From Nonomuraea coxensis DSM 45129 (lineage in GTDB: Bacteria; Actinomycetota; Actinomycetes; Streptosporangiales; Streptosporangiaceae): DNA of 64,000 nt. Below the pieces are notes generated by a model, which was given only the letters and a program-made list of their open reading frames with translations, had not been told where the DNA came from and did no database searches. The translations under genes were made by a program, and so were the position numbers. Positions 1 through 7,518 of this stretch are shown one piece after another; position 1 is the stretch's first letter, and each line of letters begins with the position of its first letter. The stretch covers positions 2,398,501-2,462,500 of the forward strand of contig NZ_CP068985.1 of assembly GCF_019397265.1 (NCBI RefSeq), written 5' to 3'.

Positions 1-51
1 GGCCCCCAGCACTGCGAACGCGACGACCGCCGCGATCCCCGGCATGCCCAT
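1..51 (-). CDS. 5' end of a secreted or membrane protein, runs off the left edge
   Basis: On the minus strand an ATG at 51 (or an in-frame ATG at 45) opens a frame reading MGMPGIAAVVAFAVLGA to the edge, preceded by a GGGACGGA purine stretch that could be a ribosome binding site. The run of Ala, Val and Leu looks like the start of a signal peptide or membrane helix. Only 17 codons are visible, so no function can be given. Confidence 0.4.
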   Translation of the reverse strand, partial: MGMPGIAAVVAFAVLGA

Positions 52-117
52 TCCGTCCCGTCCCCCCGCGCGAACGTGGCGTACGTGCCCGACCCGCTGG
101 CGATCCTCCTCCCGCCG

Positions 118-134
118 CCCCCCCCCCCCCCCCC
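118..134. repeat. 17-nt poly-C tract
   Basis: An uninterrupted run of 17 C lies about 95 nt upstream of the methyltransferase start, between the divergent gene at the left edge and that gene. It is probably non-coding. Homopolymers of this length are prone to slippage and to sequencing error, so the exact length is uncertain. Confidence 0.8.
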
Positions 135-228
135 GCCGCGACCCGATCCGTGCCCCGCCATGAACCACTCTTTGCCCAGCGTGAACAACCCTGGCCCGCC
201 CCTCGGAGCCGGACATACCGTCGTACGC

Positions 229-948
229 ATGTCACCCAGCCCGGCCCGCTACGACGCCGTCGCCGACTTCTACGTGTCCGGCTGGCCGGACAGCATCGAC
301 GACCCGGCCTCTCTCCGCCTGCTCTCCCTCGCGGAGCCGATCGCCGGCCGCCGGATCCTCGACCTCGCCTGCGGCCACGGCCGCATCACCCGCGAACTGG
401 CCCGCCGCCGCGCCATCGTCACCGGCGTGGACATCTCCGGGGCCCTGCTCGCCAGGGCCCGCCTGGCGGAACGCGAATCCGCTCTGGGCGTCACCTACGT
501 CCACGCCGACGTCACGGCGCCGGAGCAACCTTGGCTGTCCATGTCCCCGTACGACGTCGTGACCTGCAACTTCGGCCTCTCCGACATCGACGACCTCGAC
601 GCCGCCGTCACGGCGGCCGCCCGCGCCCTGCGCCCCGGGGGAACGTTCGTCTGCTCGATCCTGCACCCCTGCTTCCCCGGCGGCCACCACGTCTCGGGTT
701 CCTGGCCCGAAGGGGGCCGCTACCACGACGAGGGCTGGTGGCGGGCGGACGCCGAGCTCTCCTCACTCCGTCGCCAGGTCGGCGCCAACCACCGGACGCT
801 GTCCACCTACCTCAACACGTTCCGCCGCCACGGACTGCGACTGGACGTCCTCGCCGAGCCCGAGCCGCCCGAGGACTGGACCGCCGGACGCCAGGACGCC
901 GCCCGGCACCCGGTCTTCCTCGTCGCCAGGTGCGTCAAGGACGGCTGA
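229..948 (+). CDS. Class I SAM-dependent methyltransferase
   Basis: A 239-residue cytosolic methyltransferase of the Rossmann-like class I type. Motif I (ILDLACGHGRI, about residues 43-53) binds S-adenosylmethionine, followed by the acidic end of strand 2 (VTGVDIS) and a motif IV-like segment YDVVTCNFGLSDIDDLD. The late LRPGGTFV segment is typical of UbiE/COQ5-like enzymes. I chose the ATG at 229 because the frame upstream is proline-rich low complexity running through the poly-C tract. The acceptor cannot be told from sequence. The neighbours are unrelated, and a strong terminator follows immediately. Confidence 0.8.
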   Translation: MSPSPARYDAVADFYVSGWPDSIDDPASLRLLSLAEPIAGRRILDLACGHGRITRELARRRAIVTGVDISGALLARARLAERESALGVTYVHADVTAPEQPWLSMSPYDVVTCNFGLSDIDDLDAAVTAAARALRPGGTFVCSILHPCFPGGHHVSGSWPEGGRYHDEGWWRADAELSSLRRQVGANHRTLSTYLNTFRRHGLRLDVLAEPEPPEDWTAGRQDAARHPVFLVARCVKDG

Positions 949-991
949 CGGCGACGGCCGCTCCCGTTGATCGGGAGCGGCCGTCGCCGTC
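947..991. terminator. Strong bidirectional hairpin terminator
   Basis: A perfect 20-bp stem (947-966 with 972-991) closes a 5-nt loop. It overlaps the stop codon of the methyltransferase and lies just past the stop of the convergent cutinase gene, so it can end both transcripts. It has no U-tract, as is common in actinomycetes. Confidence 0.85.
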
Positions 992-1000
992 CTCAGGGGG

Positions 1001-1903
1001 TCAGCCGTTCGGGCAGGTGTCGCGGTACTCGGAGATGGCGATGCTGCGCGGGGCCGGGCAGAGGAACGGGTCGTAGCGGGTGTCGTCGTCCACCCAGCGC
1101 TTCAGCCAGGCCACCATCGACTTGGCCATGGTGGTGTTCGTGGTCTGCGGGAAGAAGTGGCTGGCGCCGGCCAGCTCCAGGTACGCCTTCTCGGACGAGG
1201 CCGGGATGCTGGTGTAGAAGGGCTGAGAGTGGGTGGCGACCGGGGCGATGGAGTCGGTCTGGCCGCCGATGATCATGGTGGGGACGCGGATGCCGCTCCA
1301 CGTCTTGGTGAGGTTCCAGGGCGCGATCGGTACGGCGGCCTGCAGCGAGGGGCGGTCGTTCGCGGCTTCGAGGGTGCCGCCGCCGCCCATCGAGTGCCCG
1401 GCCACCGCCAGCCGCGAGCTGTCGATGCGGCTGCGGATCGTGGTCGAGCTGCGCTGCGTCAGGTAGTCGAGCGCGGCGAGGAGCTGGCGGCCACGGCTGG
1501 CGGGCTGGTCGTAGATCGTGTTGGTCTCGATGCCGATGACCACGAAGCCGTGCGAGGCGATCCGCGGGCCGAGCCAGGCCAGACTGGACCAGGTGGCGGT
1601 GTAGCCGGGGGAGATGGCGATCGCGCCGAACGTCCCCTGGCTGGTGTCCGTCGGGTAGTAGATCACGCCGCCGCCGAAGCCGCTGACGCTGAGCGAGGAG
1701 ACGCTCTGCTGGGAGGTGGCGAACGGGCCGCGGCTCGCCTCCAGCAGGGAGTCCGTGGGGTTGGGGCCGCGCTCGTACGGGCTCGCGGCCTGGGCCGGCG
1801 CGGCGGTCGCGATGCCGCCGGCGACGAGGGTGAGTGCGAGGGTGAGCGCGGAGGTGAGCTTGGTCAACGTTCGCGCGCGGCGGTGGGGGGTGGAGTGCTG
1901 CAC
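1001..1903 (-). CDS. Secreted cutinase / polyester hydrolase of the PET-hydrolase type
   Basis: A 300-residue secreted alpha/beta hydrolase with a signal peptide ending near APAQAA (residue 40). The mature start [10 protein letters not shown] and most of the protein follow Thermobifida-type cutinases (EC 3.1.1.74), which cleave cutin and aliphatic or aromatic polyesters. Visible residues: nucleophile Ser171 in GHSMG, Asp217, His249, oxyanion Tyr101 and Met172, the aromatic-clamp Trp196 in APWNL, and the C-terminal cysteines 282 and 297 that form the family's disulfide. By recalled alignment, two residues of the known calcium site are Gln215 and Ala245 here instead of Asp, while the Glu is kept (Glu292). 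Activity on PET is inference. The gene stands alone, convergent with the methyltransferase. Confidence 0.9.
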   Translation of the reverse strand: MQHSTPHRRARTLTKLTSALTLALTLVAGGIATAAPAQAASPYERGPNPTDSLLEASRGPFATSQQSVSSLSVSGFGGGVIYYPTDTSQGTFGAIAISPGYTATWSSLAWLGPRIASHGFVVIGIETNTIYDQPASRGRQLLAALDYLTQRSSTTIRSRIDSSRLAVAGHSMGGGGTLEAANDRPSLQAAVPIAPWNLTKTWSGIRVPTMIIGGQTDSIAPVATHSQPFYTSIPASSEKAYLELAGASHFFPQTTNTTMAKSMVAWLKRWVDDDTRYDPFLCPAPRSIAISEYRDTCPNG

Positions 1904-1999
1904 GTCGTCATACTCCCTGCTCGTGGGGGGTTACTGCCGTACCTCGCCATTGTTGGGACGGGCAGTCAGGCGCGCATCGGTGAAATCACCGGTTCACGT

Positions 2000-4900
2000 T
2001 CAGGAAATGAACAGGCGGGTCAGCTCGACCCGCGAGCGCACGCCGAGCCGGCTGAAGATGTTGCGCAGGTGGTGCTCGACGGTACGGCGGCTCAGGAAGA
2101 GCTGCTCGGCGATCTCCTTGTTGGTCGCGCCCCCGGCGACCATCCGGGCGATCTGGAGCTGCTGGGCGGTGAGGGGAGCCGCCGTGCCCGGGGCGGCGGC
2201 GGTGGGGCGGGTCGTGTCGCCGGAGGCGCGCAGCTCGGTCCGCGCCTGGTCGGTCCACAGGCGGGCGCCGTAGCGTTCGAACGTCTCCAGGGCGGCGTGC
2301 AGATGGTTGCGGGCGGCGCCGGGGCGGCGCTCGCGGCGCAGGGCGCTCCCGTACAGCAGACGGGTGCGGGCCGTCTCGAACTCGCACAGTCCCTGCCCGT
2401 GCAGCTCCAGCGCCTCCAGGAACAGCTCGTCGCCCTCGCCCGCCGGGGCGAGCAGCGCGCGGCAGCGGGCCACGAGGGCGCGCAGGTCGGGGCTGCGGGT
2501 GCTGCCGACCCAGCGTTCGAGCACGCGCAGCGCCGCCGCCGCCCGCTCGCGGTCACCGGTACGCGCACACGCCTCGATCAGGTGCGGCGTCGCCATGACG
2601 CGGATGACGACGTGGCTGTTGCGGCGTTCCGCGCGCAGCCGCTGGGCGGCGTCGGCCGGGCGGCCCGCGGCCAGGTCGAGGTAGGCGAGCGCCCAGTTGC
2701 CGATCGCGCCCGCGAGGCCGAGGTCGTGGGCGGCGGCGAGGTCGATGGCGGCGTCGGCGCGTACCCGGCAGGTCTCCTGGTCGCCCTCCACCGCCGCGGT
2801 GATCGCCAGCCAGGCGAGGTGCTGGGCCGCCGTGTTGAGCTGCCCGGTCTCCTGCGCCAGGCGCAGCCCGCGGGCGGCGGTCTCGGCGAGCGAGGCGTAG
2901 CGGCCGGTCCAGTAGTCCGGGTAGATCATGTACTCGAGGAGCTGGGGGATCGCGGAGGCGACGCCGCGGACGCGGGCGGACTCGACGGCGCGGGCCGACA
3001 GGCGGTGGGCGATGGCGTCCTCGCCGAGCAGCATGCTGGCCACGCACGCCCAGACGAGGACGGACGGGTCCTGTACGGACTCGGCCAGCTCGACCACGCG
3101 CCGGAGCGGGCCCGCGGCCTCCTCGTGCGAGCCGCTGAACGTGGCCGCCATGCCCGCCAGATACTCGAACATCAGCTCCGTCGGGGCGCTCTCGTCCGTC
3201 CGGCGCAGCGCGGCGGCGTGGCGGGCGATCGCGATGAACGCCCTGTTGTCGCCCGCCCGGTAGCTGGCGTCGGCGGCCCTGACCAGGGCGCGGACGCCGA
3301 GGACGCGCTGGTCGCCGTCCAGCAGCCGGCCGGCGGCGGCCAGCAGCTCCGCGCGGGCGCTGCCGGTCTCACCGCCGAGCAGCTCCAGGCTGCCGCGCAG
3401 GAGCTGTACGCGGCCACGCAGCTCGTCGGGCGGGGCGGCGCCGGGCGCGGCCGGGTCGGGGGCGGTCAGGGCGCGCAGCCGGGCGAGGAGGGAACGGGCG
3501 GCCTGGGGGCGGCCGGAGGTCCAGGCGAGCCGGGCGGCGGCGGCCAGGCGCTCGGCCTTGAGCGTGGGGTGGGCGGTGAGGTCGGCGGCGCGTTCCAGCG
3601 CCAGGTACGGCTCCGGATGGTCGTCCAGGGGACGCGCGGCCACGGCGGTCAGGGCGGACACGGCGGCGGCCAGGTCGTCGGCGAGGCGCGCGGCGGGGGC
3701 GTCCAGCGCCCACGACCGGTGCCAGGCCCGCCGCAGCCGCGCGCCGGCGGCGTCGCCGGGAGCGTCGGGGCGCGCGGCCGGGTCGAGCCGGGCGCGGCGG
3801 TCACGACGGCGGCCGGTGCGCCGGTCGTCGCCGTGCCGGTCGTCGCCGTGCCGGTCGTCGCTGTGCCGGTCGCTGTGCCGGTCGCTGTGCCGGTCGCCGT
3901 GGCGGTCGCCGTGCCGGTCATGGTGGCGGTCATGGTGGCGGTCATGGTGGCGGGCGGGGGGCGTGGTGAGCAGGGCGGCGAGGAGGTGGTGGGCGTGCCG
4001 GCGCTCGGACAGGGAGGCGTCGCCGTAGGCCACGGCGCGTACGGCCGGGTCGCGGAAGGCGTACCGGTCGCCGGTGGCGAGCAGGACGCCGGCCCGCTCG
4101 GCCGGTTCGAGCGCGGTCAGGGCGCAGGCGGGGCGGGCGGCCCGGAGGAGGGTGGCCACGTCGAGGACGGGATCGGCGGCGATCAGGAGCAGCAGCCGCC
4201 GGGTCTCGCGGGGGAGGGCGGCGAGCAGCGCGGCGTGCTCACGCCACAGCCGCCCGCTTCGGGGGAGCGTCGTGGGAGGGGCGGCGGCCCCGGAGAGCTG
4301 GTCGGGGGTGAGCGAGCCGATGAGCTCGGTGAGCGCGAGCGGGTTGCCGCGGGCGACGGCGTCGAGCGCCGCGACCAGATCCTCCGGCAGCCGCCGCTCC
4401 GGCGTGAGGTCGGCGGCCAGCTCCCGTACGGCCTCCTGCCCGAGCCCTTCGACGGCCCGGACCGGCACGCCGTCGAGCCCGGACGGCGATCGGGCGGCGA
4501 ACAGGAGGGCGACGCGCGCCCGGCCGAGGCGACGGGCCGCGAACGCGAGCGCGTCCCTGCTGACCGGATCGAGGTGGTCCACGTCGTCCACGCAAGCGAG
4601 CACAGGGCTACCGCCTGTGGCGACCGCCGTCAGCAGACCGAGCACGGCGGCGGGCAGTGCGAGGCCGGGAGCCGTCGTACCGGACTCCAGCGCCTCCCGC
4701 AGAGCACGGACCTGCGCCTCGGGAAGCACGTCCGCCGCTCCGGCGATCGGGCCGAGCAGGCCGTGCAGCCCCGCGTACGGCAGCCGCGACTCCGCCGCCA
4801 CGCCGGACACCCGCAGCACCAGGAAATCGGGCGTCGCGCGGGCCACGGCCAGATCGAGCAGCGCCGTCTTGCCGATGCCCGCCCCGCCCGTCAGCAGCAG

Positions 4901-5023
4901 GGCTCCGCCCCGCCCGTCGCGGGCGTCGTCCAGCAGCCGCAGCAGTACGCTCTCCTCGTCGCCGCGCCCGCGCAGCAGGGGCATGGGCGGGCGCGGATGA
5001 TCCTGGCCCGGTGACACGCCCAC
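2000..5023 (-). CDS. LAL-type LuxR transcriptional regulator with AAA domain
   Basis: A 1007-residue large ATP-binding LuxR regulator. The N-terminus has a Walker A GGAGIGKT (residues 46-53) and a Walker B-like CVDDVDHLD, followed by a long helical TPR-like region. The C-terminal 65 residues form a LuxR helix-turn-helix (LTAQQLQIARMV ... NKEIAEQLFLSRRTVEHHLRNI). Such regulators use NTP binding to switch on nearby catabolic or secondary-metabolite genes. The start could also be the Met at 4984. An unusual His-Asp-Arg repeat sits in the middle. The gene is separated from the cutinase by about 95 nt and is co-directional with it, so it may control it; this is inference. Confidence 0.88.
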   Translation of the reverse strand: MGVSPGQDHPRPPMPLLRGRGDEESVLLRLLDDARDGRGGALLLTGGAGIGKTALLDLAVARATPDFLVLRVSGVAAESRLPYAGLHGLLGPIAGAADVLPEAQVRALREALESGTTAPGLALPAAVLGLLTAVATGGSPVLACVDDVDHLDPVSRDALAFAARRLGRARVALLFAARSPSGLDGVPVRAVEGLGQEAVRELAADLTPERRLPEDLVAALDAVARGNPLALTELIGSLTPDQLSGAAAPPTTLPRSGRLWREHAALLAALPRETRRLLLLIAADPVLDVATLLRAARPACALTALEPAERAGVLLATGDRYAFRDPAVRAVAYGDASLSERRHAHHLLAALLTTPPARHHDRHHDRHHDRHGDRHGDRHSDRHSDRHSDDRHGDDRHGDDRRTGRRRDRRARLDPAARPDAPGDAAGARLRRAWHRSWALDAPAARLADDLAAAVSALTAVAARPLDDHPEPYLALERAADLTAHPTLKAERLAAAARLAWTSGRPQAARSLLARLRALTAPDPAAPGAAPPDELRGRVQLLRGSLELLGGETGSARAELLAAAGRLLDGDQRVLGVRALVRAADASYRAGDNRAFIAIARHAAALRRTDESAPTELMFEYLAGMAATFSGSHEEAAGPLRRVVELAESVQDPSVLVWACVASMLLGEDAIAHRLSARAVESARVRGVASAIPQLLEYMIYPDYWTGRYASLAETAARGLRLAQETGQLNTAAQHLAWLAITAAVEGDQETCRVRADAAIDLAAAHDLGLAGAIGNWALAYLDLAAGRPADAAQRLRAERRNSHVVIRVMATPHLIEACARTGDRERAAAALRVLERWVGSTRSPDLRALVARCRALLAPAGEGDELFLEALELHGQGLCEFETARTRLLYGSALRRERRPGAARNHLHAALETFERYGARLWTDQARTELRASGDTTRPTAAAPGTAAPLTAQQLQIARMVAGGATNKEIAEQLFLSRRTVEHHLRNIFSRLGVRSRVELTRLFIS
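3820..3952 (-). repeat. Coding tandem repeat, (H/G/S)-D-R-H units
   Basis: Inside the LAL regulator a run of 12-nt units, passing into 15-nt units, encodes about ten copies of HDRH, GDRH, SDRH and DDRH. The tract lies between the AAA module and the helical repeats. It is highly charged and rich in histidine. It is out of character for the family, which usually has an ordered linker here. Confidence 0.9.
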
Positions 5024-5195
5024 CAGTGTTACCCGGACATGTCATCTCTGAAAGGGCCCCCGGTCAGGAGGCCGGTGATTTCCCCGATGCGGGGAACGCC
5101 AGCGCGGGTGCCCCATCAGAAGGGCGTTCCATTGGGCGGCCGGTCGCTCCGGCTGATCCAGCGCGCCGGACTCCTGCTCTGCTCGTCCGCAGTCA

Positions 5196-5636
5196 TCACA
5201 TCTCCTCAAGGTCCGATACGGCTGCCCGCGCGCTTTCCGCGGTGAGAACCTCGGCCCAGATCACCCGGCCACCGAGGGCGTTGTCGCCCACGCCCCAGCG
5301 CAGCGCCGTCTCCGCGACGAGGTGCAGACCGCGTCCTGAGCAGTCCAGGATGTCGGAACGGCGGACATGGGGGACGGTCAGGCCGCCGTCGTCCATGACG
5401 TCGATCCTGGCCAACTGGTCGCCGATGCTTCGTACGTCGAGGGTGATCAGGCCGCCCGCCAGGCCGGAGATTGAGTGCTGTACGGCGTTGGCGACCAGCT
5501 CGGTGACCACGAGCTGCACATCGGCGACGTCCTGGTGTCCCGCGGCCGTAAGGACGATCTTGACGCAGTGGCGGGCCACCCGTACCGAGCCGAGTTCGCC
5601 CGGGAGCGCCAGCTCGGCAAGGAATCTGTCGGCCAT
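5196..5636 (-). CDS. Anti-sigma-factor-type ATP-binding protein (HATPase_c)
   Basis: A 146-residue GHKL ATPase of the RsbW/SpoIIAB-like kind common in actinomycetes. The N box is ELVANAVQHS, the G1 region DVMDDGG, and the G2 region SGRGLHLV. Such proteins bind ATP and either phosphorylate anti-sigma antagonists or hold sigma factors. A 26-codon frame starts by ATGA-type overlap with its stop (5193 down to about 5115), but it is too short to call. The gene is divergent from the GntR regulator at 5786, which may control it. A 14-bp palindrome lies 21 nt upstream of its start. Confidence 0.78.
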   Translation of the reverse strand: MADRFLAELALPGELGSVRVARHCVKIVLTAAGHQDVADVQLVVTELVANAVQHSISGLAGGLITLDVRSIGDQLARIDVMDDGGLTVPHVRRSDILDCSGRGLHLVAETALRWGVGDNALGGRVIWAEVLTAESARAAVSDLEEM

Positions 5637-5656
5637 CCCTGCATCACCTGTTGTTT

Positions 5657-5670
5657 CACCGCATGCGGTG
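5657..5670. promoter_or_regulatory. 14-bp perfect palindrome upstream of the anti-sigma-type gene
   Basis: CACCGCATGCGGTG is a perfect palindrome between the ATP-binding protein gene and the divergent GntR gene, placed where an operator in the leader would lie. No regulator can be assigned from sequence. Confidence 0.5.
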
Positions 5671-5698
5671 GAGCGAGCCAGGCGCTTCCATCACTGTC

Positions 5699-5747
5699 TG
5701 TATACGTGATTGAGCAAATCGTATACGAACTTGTATGCGCGTGTACG
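5699..5747. promoter_or_regulatory. AT-rich divergent promoter with GTATAC-type repeats
   Basis: Within an otherwise GC-rich background this stretch carries TGTATACG, the perfect 8-mer palindrome CGTATACG (5720-5727), TTGTATGCG and GTGTACG. GntR/HutC-family regulators commonly bind GT-N-AC or GTATAC-like half sites, so this is a likely autoregulatory operator for the GntR gene that starts at 5786. Confidence 0.5.
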
Positions 5748-5785
5748 CTCTTCTCAACCAAGAGCGGCGATTCGAGGAGGTGGCG

Positions 5786-6550
5786 GTGACGGAACGGATA
5801 CCCGCCTACGAACGCATCGCCGACCATCTCCGGCAGAAGATCCGGGCAGGTGATCTCGCTGCGGGGAGCCGCCTGTCGCCTCACCGCGTCATGGCCGAGG
5901 AGTACGGGGTCTCGGAGATCATCATTCGTCGCGCGATGGATCTGCTACGGACGGAAGGGCTGATCGAATCCAGGCGCGGGTCAGGAACGTTCGTCCGACC
6001 GTCGTCGCCCGTACGCCGGATCTCGATGGACCGCTACCTGGCGGACAAGGGCCCCCAGGCGGAGCCGCGAACGTCGTTCACCAAGGACCAGGGCATCGCG
6101 TGGTCGCAGTACAGGCTGGACAAGGCGTTCGCCTGGATCGAGGCGGATGAACGCCTGGCCGGCCTGTTCGGTGTCCCTGCCGGCACGCGCGTGCTGGAGC
6201 GGCGCTTCGTGTTCTACGCCTTGGGGGCGCCGAGCCAGTTGAGCCGTTCGTGCCTGCTCGCCTCCGACGTCGAGGGAATGCCGGTGGCCGACCCGGCTAA
6301 CGAGCCGTGGCCTGGCGGCAACATCGGCCAGCTTCGCTCGCTCGGCATCGAGGTGAACGGCGGCATCGTCGAAGAGACGGCGGTGCGGATGCCGACACCG
6401 GAGGAGGCAGGGCTGCTCGGCATCGGGGCGGGTGTGCCGGTGTTCGCCATCACCCGGCAGATGTTCTCGGACGGCCGGGTGGTGGAGGTGGCCGACCCGA
6501 TCGTGATCCCGGGTGACCGCGCGGTCCGGATCGACCGGATCTCTGTCTGA
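5786..6550 (+). CDS. GntR-family regulator with UTRA effector domain
   Basis: A 254-residue HutC-type regulator. The N-terminal winged helix (RIADHLRQKIRAGDL ... MAEEYGVSEIIIRRAMDLL, then the wing RRGSGTFV) is followed by a UTRA ligand-binding domain with the typical LERRFVFYA, LLGIGAGVPVFAI and final DPIVIPGDR strands. The GTG at 5786 is chosen because a clear GAGGAGG site ends 5 nt upstream; an ATG at 5735 lies inside the probable operator. The ligand is unknown. It is divergent from the anti-sigma-type ATPase gene. Confidence 0.85.
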   Translation: MTERIPAYERIADHLRQKIRAGDLAAGSRLSPHRVMAEEYGVSEIIIRRAMDLLRTEGLIESRRGSGTFVRPSSPVRRISMDRYLADKGPQAEPRTSFTKDQGIAWSQYRLDKAFAWIEADERLAGLFGVPAGTRVLERRFVFYALGAPSQLSRSCLLASDVEGMPVADPANEPWPGGNIGQLRSLGIEVNGGIVEETAVRMPTPEEAGLLGIGAGVPVFAITRQMFSDGRVVEVADPIVIPGDRAVRIDRISV

Positions 6551-6612
6551 CCGTCGTGAACGGGGCAACTGGCCGGTAGCATCGGGACTCCTGGCGGGAA
6601 CCGCGTTCAGTT

Positions 6613-6890
6613 TCATCCCGGCCGCCTGGCAACCAGTACCTCGGTCGTCAACTCCTGCTCCCACCGGCCTGCCGGATTGTCGGTGAGCAGCGCCTTCCTC
6701 AGTGCCTCGACGAAGACGTGCAGCCGGTCGCCGAGTACGCCGGGCGAGCTGTAGGAGTAGGAAAGCTGCAGCCCGACCAGCCCCTCTACGTCCCACACCA
6801 GCCGCCGCGTGAACGTACCGCCGCACTGCCGTACGCCGGGCGGTATTTCGCGTAGTACGCCGCAGCGCCGCCGAACAAGTCGTCCTCGAT
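6613..6890 (-). pseudogene. Remnant of a class I SAM-dependent methyltransferase, middle deleted
   Basis: Reading on the minus strand, 6890-6830 encodes IEDDLFGGAAAYYAKYRPAYG, which matches the N-terminal signature of a large actinomycete methyltransferase family (LFGGAAxYYAxYRPxY), but with no start codon. In another frame 6798-6613 encodes about 60 residues (VGLQLSYSYSSPGVLGDRL to EVLVARRPG) that match that family's C-terminus. The SAM-binding core between them is missing. The remnant overlaps the stop of the next gene by 1 nt. Family assignment rests on recalled similarity. Confidence 0.65.
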
Positions 6891-7363
6891 CAGCAGTTCT
6901 TGTAGGCGTGGCGGCTGCTGTTGTACGAGCACTTGTGGACGAGCTGACCGCGCGCGTTGCGGAGATACCCGGTGTCCTTGGTCTGGTTCCAGATGTAGGC
7001 GAAGGTGCCGCCGCCGCTCCTGCCCCAGTACAGCGTGGTGGAGGTGTCGCGGCCCTTGCCGGTGCGCAGGGTGACCGTCTTGCCGGCCCTGAGGGTGAAC
7101 GTGCCGAACGTGTAGACGTGGTCCGCTCGGGCCGTCTCGTCGCGGACGGTCCAGCCGCTGAGGTTGACCGCGCTCCGGCCGGTGTTCCTGATCTGTACGT
7201 ACTCGCCGTTGAGGCTGCTGTTCGCGCCGGAGTCCGGTGAGCCGGGCGAGTCGTACCAGATCCGGGAGATCTTCACCGTGGGGGCGGCGGCCTGGGCGGG
7301 AGCCGCCGGCGTGAGAGCGACGGCGGCGGCCACCAGGGCGGCGACAGGGGCGACAAGGCGCAC
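6890..7363 (-). CDS. Secreted lamin-tail-domain protein
   Basis: A 157-residue secreted protein. From the GTG at 7363 (GAAGGA site 6 nt upstream) there is a signal peptide VRLVAPVAALVAAAVAL ... APAQA. The rest is one lamin tail (LTD) beta-sandwich: VKISRIWYDSPG, NGEYVQIRNTGRSAVNLSGWTVRD, YTFGTFTLRAGKTVTLRTGKG. These domains occur in surface and secreted proteins with nucleases or adhesins. Two C-terminal cysteines (KCSYNSSRHAYKNC) probably pair outside the cell. A longer frame from 7429 lacks a plausible signal. Confidence 0.78.
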   Translation of the reverse strand: MRLVAPVAALVAAAVALTPAAPAQAAAPTVKISRIWYDSPGSPDSGANSSLNGEYVQIRNTGRSAVNLSGWTVRDETARADHVYTFGTFTLRAGKTVTLRTGKGRDTSTTLYWGRSGGGTFAYIWNQTKDTGYLRNARGQLVHKCSYNSSRHAYKNC

Positions 7364-7518
7364 TTGTGGTCCTTCAGGGGTGGATGTGTAGGTCGTGTGT
7401 ATGACGCCCCATAAAGGGCTGGCGTTCACGTGTCCTCAAGAGGATCCGTCTTACCGTCGGGAACAGCCGGTGGCATCATCGCGAGCAGGGGAGGCCGACA
7501 ACCGGAAAGGCTGATCGC

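Noticed and set aside
3820..3952. CRISPR-like regular short repeats
   Set aside because: Units are 12-15 nt without unique spacers, lie in frame in a coding region and encode HDRH-type peptides, so this is a coding tandem repeat.
1157..5014. Very long open plus-strand frame opposite the LAL regulator and cutinase genes
   Set aside because: Its Gly/Arg/Ala/Val-rich composition and lack of motifs are those of an antisense frame kept open by high third-position GC in the true minus-strand genes, which have clear catalytic and HTH motifs.
5115..5193. 26-codon frame overlapping the stop of the anti-sigma-type gene
   Set aside because: Too short and without recognisable motif; the rest of 5024-5195 has no better frame, so I treat it as intergenic.
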